DNA of 15,937 nt, taken from assembly GCA_937907025.1 (NCBI GenBank), contig CALESJ010000002.1, positions 1-15,937 of the forward strand. The letters are read 5' to 3'. Numbering within the stretch: the stretch's first letter is position 1; the number at the start of each line of letters is the position of its first letter. The DNA comes from an uncultured Faecalibacterium sp. (GTDB taxonomy: Bacteria; Bacillota; Clostridia; Oscillospirales; Ruminococcaceae). The translations under genes were made by a program, and so were the position numbers. Positions 1 to 5,943 of this stretch are shown piece after piece. The notes under the pieces were generated by a model, which did no database searches, had not been told where the DNA came from, and worked only from the letters and a program-made list of their open reading frames with translations.

Positions 1-1399
1 ACTGCAGCAGCCGCAAAGCAGCGATATTGTCCTGGAACCGGGCCTTGGGGCCGCCGGACGGGTCGCGGTCGCCGGTGGAGCTGTAATTGACCGCATTTTT
101 GCGACCTTCTTTGATCCATTCCTGATACGCGGCATGTTCCGCTTCCTGCACGGTTTGGAACTTCGTCCATTCGCCGTCCACCGGGATCTCCACGGCATAG
201 TCCGCCGCGCCTTTCTGGGGTGCCGCTGCGGCCTCCGCCTCCTGTACGATTTTTTGCACCGTTTTATCCTGTTGCAGTTCCTTTTCCAGACGACCCTGTA
301 TATCTTCCAGATCGTCCATATCTGCGGCCTCTGCCGGGGACAGGATACCGCCGTTCTCCATGCGCTGCACATATCCATCATGCAGGCGGGCGACGTCCTC
401 CAGATCGGCACGCACATTTCGGGACAGCGTCGCGGCCAATGAAAGCTGCTCATATCCGGCGTCCGGCGCGGCATGAGGCTGACGGCGTCTCACAGACCGC
501 CTCGCTTCGTCAGGCAGCTGTGCCGTAATAGCGGCGTGGTCCTCGTCCGAAACGGTGACGTCGATCTCATGCGCAGCTTCGCCGCTGCCGATGGTGATGG
601 TATCCCCCTCGCGGCGCACCGGCACTTTTGCAAGGTCCGGCAGCGCCGGGGCAGCAGAAGGTTCCGGCTGTTTTGCCTGCGCGGCGATTTCCTCCGGCGC
701 GGGCATGGTCATGTTCATGGAATAGGCCACATCGCGGACTGGTTCCAGGCATGCCCGCAGCGTGTGGTTGAGGAGTGTTCCAATTCTCTGTATCACCTTC
801 CCGTTGTCTCGATACCTCGTCGTGAAGGAAAAGGCACCTGTATCTAATCTTTCTGTCGGTAAGCCCAGCCGTACACATGTGACATACATCGCGCTCTGCT
901 CCAGACAACGCTGAAGCGCGGCCCGCACGGCAGGTTCCGCGCCGGGATCAACTTCAGAATCCACTATCATCCGTACCCGATTTTGAACATAACTGTCCAG
1001 GTTCTTTTCCCCGGTCCGCTTCAGCAGATTATGCAGTGCAATTCCGGTTTTGTTTTTGTGTACCGTCCAGGGACGGGGGCCAGGGGGCGGTGAGCCGGGA
1101 ACCGTGTCGGCATAATCGAACACATAGGAGATATGGTTGGGACTCTTGTCATCAAAAATCCGTACTCCTGTTGTGCCGCTTTTTACAGCCCGGTTCATAT
1201 CTTCCCATCGCTTTTCTGTGAGAACCGCTTTCATTCCTGGCTTCTGCGAATACATTGCAACCTGATTTTTGAACGACTGGCGGTAGGTGTATCCGGCTGA
1301 ATCCAGAAACCTTTTCCATGAATCGCTGTCACTGGCAATTTCCCGCAGCGTTTTCCCGTATGCTTTTTCCAGTTGTTCATACTGTGTTATGTTGAGCAT
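1..1399 (-). CDS. Partial giant ICE protein, N-terminal 466 codons (helicase/methylase-type, 3' end outside window)
   Basis: The minus frame is open from the ATG at 1397-1399 to base 1 without a stop, so the gene runs off the left edge. An AGGAGG site lies about 9 bases before the ATG and fixes the start. Residues about 40-99 (from YRQSFKNQVAMYSQKPGM to SYVFDYADT) match my memory of the N-terminal domain of very large conjugative-element proteins that carry SNF2/DEAD helicase and DNA-methylase domains further on. That domain resembles the single-strand-binding N-terminus of ArdC-type antirestriction proteins. Residues about 250-330 are rich in Ala, Pro and Glu and look like a linker. Residues about 340-400 are acidic and predicted helical. 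No helicase or methylase motif lies inside the window, so the catalytic assignment is inference from family layout. The gene follows the TnpV-like gene after 105 bp holding a terminator-like hairpin. Confidence 0.7.
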   Translation of the reverse strand, partial: MLNITQYEQLEKAYGKTLREIASDSDSWKRFLDSAGYTYRQSFKNQVAMYSQKPGMKAVLTEKRWEDMNRAVKSGTTGVRIFDDKSPNHISYVFDYADTVPGSPPPGPRPWTVHKNKTGIALHNLLKRTGEKNLDSYVQNRVRMIVDSEVDPGAEPAVRAALQRCLEQSAMYVTCVRLGLPTERLDTGAFSFTTRYRDNGKVIQRIGTLLNHTLRACLEPVRDVAYSMNMTMPAPEEIAAQAKQPEPSAAPALPDLAKVPVRREGDTITIGSGEAAHEIDVTVSDEDHAAITAQLPDEARRSVRRRQPHAAPDAGYEQLSLAATLSRNVRADLEDVARLHDGYVQRMENGGILSPAEAADMDDLEDIQGRLEKELQQDKTVQKIVQEAEAAAAPQKGAADYAVEIPVDGEWTKFQTVQEAEHAAYQEWIKEGRKNAVNYSSTGDRDPSGGPKARFQDNIAALRLLQ

Positions 1400-1433
1400 A
1401 AACGTCACTCCTCCTGCTTTTATTTCAGACAAT

Positions 1434-1457
1434 AAAAAAAGCAGACCGAAGTCCGCT
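1434..1457 (-). terminator. Intrinsic terminator or leader attenuator
   Basis: Read on the minus strand, AGCGGAC, a TTCG tetraloop and GTCTGCT form a 7-bp stem with one G-T wobble, followed at once by seven T. This is a textbook Rho-independent terminator. It lies 47 bp after the stop of the TnpV-like gene but only 35 bp before the start codon of the giant gene. It may therefore end the upstream unit or act as an attenuator in the leader of the next gene. Confidence 0.8.
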
Positions 1458-1470
1458 CTTTTGAATCGTC

Positions 1471-1498
1471 TATATATTTGTAAATGCGCATACGGCAA
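1471..1498 (-). promoter_or_regulatory. Candidate promoter of the giant gene
   Basis: On the minus strand TTGCCG (1498-1493) is followed after 16 bases by TATATA (1476-1471); TATAGA (1474-1469) with an 18-base spacer is an alternative. It sits just after the TnpV-like stop codon and just before the terminator-like hairpin, so a transcript starting here would carry that hairpin in its leader. The -35 matches the consensus at four of six bases, so this is tentative. Confidence 0.35.
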
Positions 1499-1504
1499 AA
1501 CTGC

Positions 1505-2164
1505 TCAAAACGGGATTATTGCGTCAGGTTTTCCACAGTCTTCCCAGTCCTCCTGCGTCCCATTGAAAAACATGTTCTTTCCCCGGCCACGGGTCGCAAC
1601 CGGCCGCTCCAGCTTGGGAATCCCCAGTTCGCCCCGCTGGCAGCCGCCGAACATCAGCGGCTCGGCCATTTCCTCTGCCTGCGCCTTCAAGGCGTTCATG
1701 TGGCCTACGTGCTCCAGAAAGTGCGTGTTCTGGTCCGGGGCGGGGTTCTTCACGAGCAGCGCCTTTACCGTGTCGTCAATGAAGTTTGCCACTTCCTCGT
1801 TTTTGGCCCTGCAGACTGCGCCCAGTTCTTTTTTGAATACCAGTTCCCAGAACTCCTCCGGGCAGTAAGCTTCCAGCCAGTCCTTATACTTCTGGCCGTA
1901 TCTGCCGCTGAACCCGCCAAAGTCCTCCAGTTTCGGCCAGAGCTTATCAAAGCGTTCGCTTACTTCCAAAAAGGCATTCTGCTGATCCGAAGGATAGCCC
2001 ATATTGCAGCGGATCTCTTCGGGAATCAGCGCAAGCAGAGCCACCCGTTCATCCTCTGGCAGGCTTTCAAGGTGCGCTTTCAGATCTTCTTCGGGAACAT
2101 CCTCAAATAAATACAGGCGGTCCAGTTCGTTCATGTCTTCCAACTGCTGCATATTAAAGTTCAT
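1505..2164 (-). CDS. TnpV-like accessory protein
   Basis: This 219-residue protein starts at the ATG at 2162-2164, chosen over an upstream in-frame ATG at 2206 because a perfect GGAGGT lies six bases before it. Residues about 86-165 follow the layout of the transposon-encoded TnpV family: a GRYGQKYKDWLEAY segment, a hydrophobic-helical middle, and LEHVGHMNALKAQAEEM, close to the family's LEWVxRMNxIRxxAxEI signature as I recall it. The acidic N-terminal half (about 1-80, with PEEDLKAHLESLPEDERVAL) and the C-terminal tail (about 170-219) exceed the usual length of about 110-130 residues, so this would be an extended member. TnpV proteins are common on Clostridia mobile elements but have no well-defined function. 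No transposase catalytic motif is visible. The gene has its own probable promoter and a terminator downstream, so it may be transcribed alone. Confidence 0.7.
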   Translation of the reverse strand: MNFNMQQLEDMNELDRLYLFEDVPEEDLKAHLESLPEDERVALLALIPEEIRCNMGYPSDQQNAFLEVSERFDKLWPKLEDFGGFSGRYGQKYKDWLEAYCPEEFWELVFKKELGAVCRAKNEEVANFIDDTVKALLVKNPAPDQNTHFLEHVGHMNALKAQAEEMAEPLMFGGCQRGELGIPKLERPVATRGRGKNMFFNGTQEDWEDCGKPDAIIPF

Positions 2165-2204
2165 AATGTACCTCCGTTTGTGTCTTTGTTGTGTTTCTGC
2201 ATAC

Positions 2205-2233
2205 AATTTCGCTTAATCTCATGATTTTGTCAA
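2205..2233 (-). promoter_or_regulatory. Candidate promoter of the TnpV-like gene
   Basis: A perfect TTGACA (2233-2228, minus strand) is followed after 17 bases by GAAATT (2210-2205), a weak -10. It is placed about 40-70 bp before the ATG at 2164 in a non-coding stretch. The -35 is convincing; the -10 is poor, which could mean that an activator is needed. Confidence 0.45.
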
Positions 2234-2283
2234 GGGGTAATTTGAATAAATACCGATTTTCGACGGTGAAATGCGCGTATTTT

Positions 2284-2351
2284 TTTGCAAATAAGCATCA
2301 AAAATCAAACGAATCAACGTCAGAAAGCGGTTGTGCCCGTCGGGCACAAAA
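2284..2351 (-). repeat. 68-bp palindrome-headed repeat, copy A (inverted)
   Basis: Read on the minus strand this copy begins TTTTGTGCCCGACGGGCAC and ends GCTTATTTGCAAA. By eye it matches copy B at 62 of 68 positions with no gap. The 19-bp palindrome lies at 2331-2349. It starts six bases after the relaxase stop codon and is in the opposite orientation to copies B and C. It fills most of the 193-bp gap between the relaxase and the TnpV-like gene. Confidence 0.9.
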
Positions 2352-2357
2352 TTCCCG

Positions 2358-3722
2358 TCAACGCTCCAGCGAGGACAGGTTGCGCTCGTCTGCAAGGCCG
2401 GTTTTCAGCCTGCGCACATTCTGCTTCTCGCCCGTCAGTCCGTTGGCGGCCTGGTGCGCCCGGTTTCTGATCTGCGCCTGCTGCTGGTCAAAACGCAGCG
2501 TTTTTGCCAGGCGGTACAGCATATTCTGTGCTGCATAGCCGGGGCTTTTCTCACGGTAGTCGGAACCGTCCACTTTTTCATCCGAATCGGCTGGCTGCGT
2601 ATTCATTGCCAGATCCTGTTCCGGGGTTGACTTTTCCTGCGCGCCGTGCGAAGCTGGTTTTTCCTGTACTGCTGGCCCGCTGTGCGGCGGGGCCGGGTTT
2701 GCCGCCGCGTGAGCGGAAGCCGTACCATTCCTATCTGCTGCTTGCGCCGACGTTGACTTTTGGCGTGCACTGTGCGAAGCTGGTTTTTTCCGTACTGTTG
2801 GCCCGGCGTACCGCTCGGCAGCCTGTATGATGATATTGTGCCGTGTGACCTCGGCGCGCCCTGCGCGCCGGTCCTCGAAGCCGCAGTATGGATGAAAGAA
2901 ACTGTTTTCGATCTCTGCGAATTTTTTGTCCAGCGTTTCCCGGTTGGAAGCGTAAGTCAGCACCAACTCCTTTTGGCTGTCTAGATATTCCTCATACATA
3001 GACCTGAGTACGGGGTCCCTCTGTGTGACCCGTTCCAGCACGTTGTCCACCTGTGCCTTGAGGGGCGGCGGCAAAAATTTATAGGTGTGTTTTCCTTTTG
3101 TGGCCCGCAGCTCCCTCCCCAGCGCTTTCAGCGCGTCGGTGATCTCCCGGTCCACCAAATATTCGCTGGACACCAGTCTGCGCAGCTGTTCATTGAGTTT
3201 ATCCCGCTGCGCGCTTTTTTCTTCTTTCAGATATGCCAGGTCGCCGTGAAATATCTCATTGGTGAAGCTGCTCTTGACCGCGAGGGTCGCCGCGTTCAGT
3301 GCGGCGTTTTTATCCGTTTCTTTTTCCCGGTGCGGAATGAACGCTTCCCGGCTGTCGGTGGACCACACCAGAAAATGCAGGTGTGGGTGGAAGTCCTTGT
3401 TGTGCCAGGAACATACCATGCGCAAATTGCTTGGAGAAATGTTATACGCCTTTGCCATCTCGTCGGCTTTCAGCGCGATCAGATTTTTCATGTAATTGCG
3501 GTTTACTTCCAGCCGCTCGCAGTCGCTGGCGTTGAGCGAATACACATGATACCAGATCGTGCTGTTGCCGGGAGCCTCGACGTCTGCCTGTGCCGACAGC
3601 ACCTTTTTTTCTGTACCGTTCTGGTCGAAGATGGGGCTTTGCCGGTCGATATAGGCAATGTAGTTGGTCGCATGACGCGCATTGGCGAAATAGCCGGAGT
3701 TGAGTATCGCCTTGACCTTCAC
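2358..3722 (-). CDS. MOB-P type relaxase (MobP3-like)
   Basis: The relaxase nicks the element at oriT and stays bound to the 5' end of the transferred strand. This 454-residue protein starts at a GTG (3720-3722) preceded by GAGGTG seven bases upstream. The metal-binding triad is visible as FHPHLHFLVW (H112, H114, H116). The N-terminal segment HATNYIAYIDR (about 17-27) looks like the catalytic-tyrosine motif of MOB-P enzymes, with Y21 or Y24 as the nucleophile. Residues about 160-290 are charged and helical. Residues about 305-395 form a low-complexity Ala/Pro/Ser linker holding an 18-residue duplication (KKPASHSARQKST and EKPASHGAQEKST). A basic C-terminal helix follows. The gene lies 167 bp after the ribbon-helix-helix gene and is bracketed by inverted copies of the 68-bp repeat. 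The relaxase call is firm; the MobP3 subfamily is from memory of its length and motif layout. Confidence 0.87.
   Translation of the reverse strand: MKVKAILNSGYFANARHATNYIAYIDRQSPIFDQNGTEKKVLSAQADVEAPGNSTIWYHVYSLNASDCERLEVNRNYMKNLIALKADEMAKAYNISPSNLRMVCSWHNKDFHPHLHFLVWSTDSREAFIPHREKETDKNAALNAATLAVKSSFTNEIFHGDLAYLKEEKSAQRDKLNEQLRRLVSSEYLVDREITDALKALGRELRATKGKHTYKFLPPPLKAQVDNVLERVTQRDPVLRSMYEEYLDSQKELVLTYASNRETLDKKFAEIENSFFHPYCGFEDRRAGRAEVTRHNIIIQAAERYAGPTVRKKPASHSARQKSTSAQAADRNGTASAHAAANPAPPHSGPAVQEKPASHGAQEKSTPEQDLAMNTQPADSDEKVDGSDYREKSPGYAAQNMLYRLAKTLRFDQQQAQIRNRAHQAANGLTGEKQNVRRLKTGLADERNLSSLER
2626..2805 (-). repeat. Direct duplication inside the relaxase linker
   Basis: Two 54-bp segments, 2626-2679 and 2752-2805, share most bases, including the exact run GTGCGAAGCTGGTTTTT (plus-strand reading). 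They are 126 bp apart, a multiple of three, so the frame is kept. Both encode a KPASH..-(Q/E)KST block in the low-complexity linker between the catalytic domain and the C-terminal helix. Confidence 0.8.
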
Positions 3723-3749
3723 TTTTTCACCTCACTTTCCGCTGCGCCA

Positions 3750-3768
3750 AACGGGCGTTGTGCCCGTT
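3750..3768. repeat. Hairpin beside copy B, before the relaxase start
   Basis: AACGGGC and GCCCGTT form a perfect 7-bp inverted repeat around the 5-base loop GTTGT. It lies between copy B and the relaxase ribosome binding site. A matching CGGGC/GCCCG hairpin lies at the same distance (12 bp) from copy C at 8594-8608. Confidence 0.75.
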
Positions 3769-3778
3769 CTTGACAGCG

Positions 3779-3846
3779 TTTTGTGCCCGACGGGCACAAC
3801 CGTTTTCTGACGCTATTTCGTTTTATTTTTGACGCTTATTTGCAAA
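3779..3846 (+). repeat. 68-bp palindrome-headed repeat, copy B
   Basis: The copy begins with TTTTGTGCCCGACGGGCAC, whose palindrome TTGTGCCCGACGGGCACAA (3781-3799) has 9-bp arms around one base, and ends GCTTATTTGCAAA. It lies in the 167-bp gap before the relaxase gene. A further inverted match to its head, GCGTTTTGTGCCCG, lies at 3852-3865 on the minus strand, so the gap is nearly filled with related palindromic sequence. Confidence 0.9.
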
Positions 3847-3851
3847 GAAAC

Positions 3852-3868
3852 CGGGCACAAAACGCCCG
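3852..3868. repeat. Hairpin on the distal side of copy B
   Basis: CGGGC and GCCCG form a 5-bp stem around ACAAAAC. On the minus strand the first 14 bases after the outer CG read GCGTTTTGTGCCCG, identical to the head of copy B (3776-3789) in the opposite orientation. It lies 21 bp after the ribbon-helix-helix stop codon and is followed on the minus strand by GTTTCTTT, so a weak terminator role is possible. Confidence 0.6.
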
Positions 3869-3889
3869 TTTTCTTTGCTGGCCGCAGCG

Positions 3890-4300
3890 TCATTCTTCTA
3901 CAATGTCCTCCAATCGGAATACCCGGTCGTTCATCTTGAGGTATTCGACGGCGGCGCGGCGGTAGTTGTCCAGCGCGCGGGGGTTGACCTCCAGTTCATG
4001 CGCAATGACCTGGCACAATATGGCCTGCTGGATTGCCAGCTCCGACAGCACCTTGTTGGTACGGTTGTTCAGCCGCGATTCCATCAGGTTGACGCTGGCC
4101 AGCACCGTGCGCTTTACGCTTTCGGTAATAAAAGCCCCGTCGTTCTGCACATACAGATAATCCCGATAGTAGCGGATGGCGTTCTCGATAACAGCCGTTT
4201 CTGTGCAGTTCTCTTTGTCAGCTATGGCCTTCAGTGTTTCTACCGTCTCATCACTGATCCTATACGCTCTGGCCACACGACCCTTTGACTTATTTTCCAT
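3890..4300 (-). CDS. Ribbon-helix-helix DNA-binding protein, probable relaxosome accessory factor
   Basis: The 136-residue protein starts at the ATG at 4298-4300. The frame stays open upstream, but AAAGGAG lies eight bases before this codon and the upstream extension is Cys/Phe-rich non-coding sequence. Residues about 8-48 (VARAYRISDETVETLKAIADKENC, then TAVIENAIRYYRDYL) have the beta-strand plus two-helix pattern of Arc/CopG/MobC-type proteins. The rest is helical and probably mediates oligomerisation or relaxase contact. Position directly upstream of the relaxase gene and directly downstream of a repeat-rich non-coding region suggests that it binds oriT to help the relaxase and may repress its own promoter. 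A plain transcriptional repressor is the alternative. Confidence 0.78.
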   Translation of the reverse strand: MENKSKGRVARAYRISDETVETLKAIADKENCTETAVIENAIRYYRDYLYVQNDGAFITESVKRTVLASVNLMESRLNNRTNKVLSELAIQQAILCQVIAHELEVNPRALDNYRRAAVEYLKMNDRVFRLEDIVEE

Positions 4301-4379
4301 TGAGTGGCTCCTTTCCGGGGATACGATTTTCCCCATTTTTATGAAAATTGGAAAGCGGTTGGGAAAATGCAGGATAAAG

Positions 4380-4403
4380 CTGTATTGCACAAGTGCAATA
4401 CAG
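4380..4403. repeat. 24-bp palindrome
   Basis: CTGTATTGCAC, a central AA and GTGCAATACAG form perfect 11-bp arms. It lies 80 bp upstream of the ribbon-helix-helix start codon and contains TGTATTGC once in each orientation (4381-4388 and 4395-4402). It could be an operator or part of oriT. Confidence 0.85.
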
Positions 4404-4409
4404 CAACAC

Positions 4410-4436
4410 ACCGCGCCGCAGCGCAGCGCGGTTTTT
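4410..4436 (+). terminator. Plus-strand terminator-like hairpin
   Basis: ACCGCGC (4410-4416) and GCGCGGT (4426-4432) form a 7-bp GC-rich stem around a 9-base loop, followed by TTTTT on the plus strand. No plus-strand gene precedes it. It may stop antisense transcription or be a structural hairpin of oriT. Confidence 0.5.
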
Positions 4437-4445
4437 CTTCCTGAT

Positions 4446-4469
4446 TTTGTATTGCTGTTTGTATTGCTG
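4446..4469 (+). repeat. Tandem 12-bp repeat (iteron-like)
   Basis: TTTGTATTGCTG occurs twice back to back, with no mismatch. Each copy carries the TGTATTGC core that also occurs in the palindrome at 4380-4403 and in the pair at 4599-4618. Confidence 0.85.
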
Positions 4470-4598
4470 TCGCAGTCTTTTCAAACCTCAAAAAACAAAT
4501 CGTCAAAATATTTCGCTTGTCATCGTTTGTTTTTTCTTCATGCCTGCTTGCAGTGCGTATTACAGTACAGAAAAAAGAATCGTTTCGGCGTAATATTG

Positions 4599-4618
4599 TG
4601 TATTGCTCCCTGTATTGC
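4599..4618 (+). repeat. Second pair of TGTATTGC cores
   Basis: TGTATTGC occurs at 4599-4606 and 4611-4618, again 12 bp apart, directly after the M23 peptidase stop codon. With the other four cores this gives six copies in 240 bp. Confidence 0.8.
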
Positions 4619-4623
4619 AGACT

Positions 4624-5940
4624 TTACAGCCAGTTTTCCGGGTCAACGCGGGTATTGTTGACATACACCTCGAAGTGCAGATGGTTGCCGGTGCTGTCGC
4701 CGGTGCTGCCCACATAGGCGATTGTCTGCCCCTGCGTGACCGTCTGCCCGGCTGTGGCCGCCAGAGAAGAGGCATGGGCGTACAGCGTATAGATCTTGTT
4801 GCCCTGTGCGTCCGTGCCGTGGTAGATCTTCACGTAGTTGCCCCAGCTGTTGTGCCATCCGGCTTTCACAACGACGCCGTCCGCAGCGGCATAGATGGGG
4901 GTGCCGTAACCGGCAGCAAAGTCCATACCGCCGTGAGGGGCACCCGTCCACCCATCTGCTTCTCCAAAATGGCAGGAGATGTAGCTGTAGCTTGCCAGCG
5001 GCAGAATGAAGGTGCCGTTGCCGCTGCCAGGCAGATTGCCGGTGAAGCTATCATCGGGCGTATAACTGCCCGAATCGGTAATGCCCACCTGCGTGACCGT
5101 TACGCCGTACAGTTCCTCCCAATCCGTTTGGAACAGCACTTTGCTCCATTCTATATTGAGTTCCGTCCAGCCTTCCCAGTCCTCATTGAGCGTGGCCATC
5201 CTGACAGCCTGTTGATACTGCTGCATGACGGCGCTGTCGCCGGTGTAGGACAAATCACTCAGCTCCTCCCACCGGGCTATGGTCTGCTCAGTGGCCCCCG
5301 TGTCCCCGCGCCAGTCCTGGCAGCCGGGCAGGGTGGCCGTCACATACAGGTCATAGTGGTCGCCAGGGCAATAAGTAACGGTGTGGTAGTTGTCACAATC
5401 GGCGGCGTCATCACTGTGGTGATACGTTCCCCCGTTGCCATCAGGGTGGCCGTCGCACACTTTCCGGCTTCGGCACCCGCCGCAGGAGTATGGCCCCCTC
5501 TCACGGGTCGAAAAACTGATACTTTTGAGGACGGCCCAGCTTGCCAGGTCGCTCATGTCGATCTTCCAGTCCTGCTCATAGTAGCAGGACACAATGGTCA
5601 GGATCTCTTTATCATTGTTGGAGAAACCGTTTTCCCATTGCAGGACAACATTACGGTAAGGTTTGCCGTTTCGATCGACACGCTGGCGGTACAGGTCCAT
5701 CTGTTCCTCCACGTAAGCCTCCCTGGCCTTGTCCATGGCCGCCACGGTCTCGCCCACCAGGGACGTGTCCTCGGTGAGAAACGTCCCCAGCGTCACAGTG
5801 AAAAAGGAAAAAGCTCCCACCACAAGAAGGACGATGACTGCGATCAGGAACAATGGAGCCAGCAAAATACCAATGACCAGCGGGCGGTGCTTTTCGTCTG
5901 CCAGTTCCCGTGTGACAAGCAGGATGAGCTTCTCCATCAT
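4624..5940 (-). CDS. Membrane-anchored M23 peptidase, conjugative wall hydrolase (VirB1-like role)
   Basis: The protein (438 residues) would cut peptidoglycan cross-links to open the wall for the transfer channel. Residues about 20-48 form one membrane helix after a short cytoplasmic start. Residues about 60-145 look helical. Residues 153-207 form a Cys/His-rich patch (C153, C156, C162, H165, HH at 174-175, C182, H186, C191, H195, C207). A linker rich in Trp and Glu follows. The LytM domain occupies about 305-438 with HGGMD (H336, D340), YAHA (H389) and NHLHFEV (H420, H422), so all zinc and catalytic positions are present. It starts at tandem ATG codons three bases after the VirB4 stop and is therefore tightly coupled to it. 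This is the last gene of the transfer block before the non-coding region. As I recall the family, Clostridia conjugative M23 proteins often carry such a Cys/His patch, whose role is unknown. Confidence 0.87.
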   Translation of the reverse strand: MMEKLILLVTRELADEKHRPLVIGILLAPLFLIAVIVLLVVGAFSFFTVTLGTFLTEDTSLVGETVAAMDKAREAYVEEQMDLYRQRVDRNGKPYRNVVLQWENGFSNNDKEILTIVSCYYEQDWKIDMSDLASWAVLKSISFSTRERGPYSCGGCRSRKVCDGHPDGNGGTYHHSDDAADCDNYHTVTYCPGDHYDLYVTATLPGCQDWRGDTGATEQTIARWEELSDLSYTGDSAVMQQYQQAVRMATLNEDWEGWTELNIEWSKVLFQTDWEELYGVTVTQVGITDSGSYTPDDSFTGNLPGSGNGTFILPLASYSYISCHFGEADGWTGAPHGGMDFAAGYGTPIYAAADGVVVKAGWHNSWGNYVKIYHGTDAQGNKIYTLYAHASSLAATAGQTVTQGQTIAYVGSTGDSTGNHLHFEVYVNNTRVDPENWL

Positions 5941-5943
5941 GGG

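Larger units (their letters stand above)
4301..4623. other. Candidate oriT / control region
   Basis: This is the only stretch over 300 bp without a gene. It separates the transfer operon from the relaxosome genes. It holds a 24-bp palindrome (4380-4403), a GC hairpin with a T run (4410-4436), a perfect tandem 12-bp repeat (4446-4469), a second pair of related 12-bp-spaced repeats (4599-4618) and a loose inverted repeat of AAAAACAAA type around 4489-4536. Inverted repeats next to a ribbon-helix-helix gene and a relaxase gene are the usual setting of oriT. The nick site cannot be placed from sequence alone. Confidence 0.5.

Noticed and set aside
567..908. Minus-strand frame of 113 codons inside the partial giant gene
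   Set aside because: It is a shifted reading of the longer frame that is open from 1399 to base 1, which has a good start and family-like sequence.
4301..4411. In-frame upstream extension of the ribbon-helix-helix gene to an ATG at 4411
   Set aside because: The ATG at 4300 has AAAGGAG at good spacing; the extension encodes Cys/Phe-rich sequence and overlaps the 24-bp palindrome.
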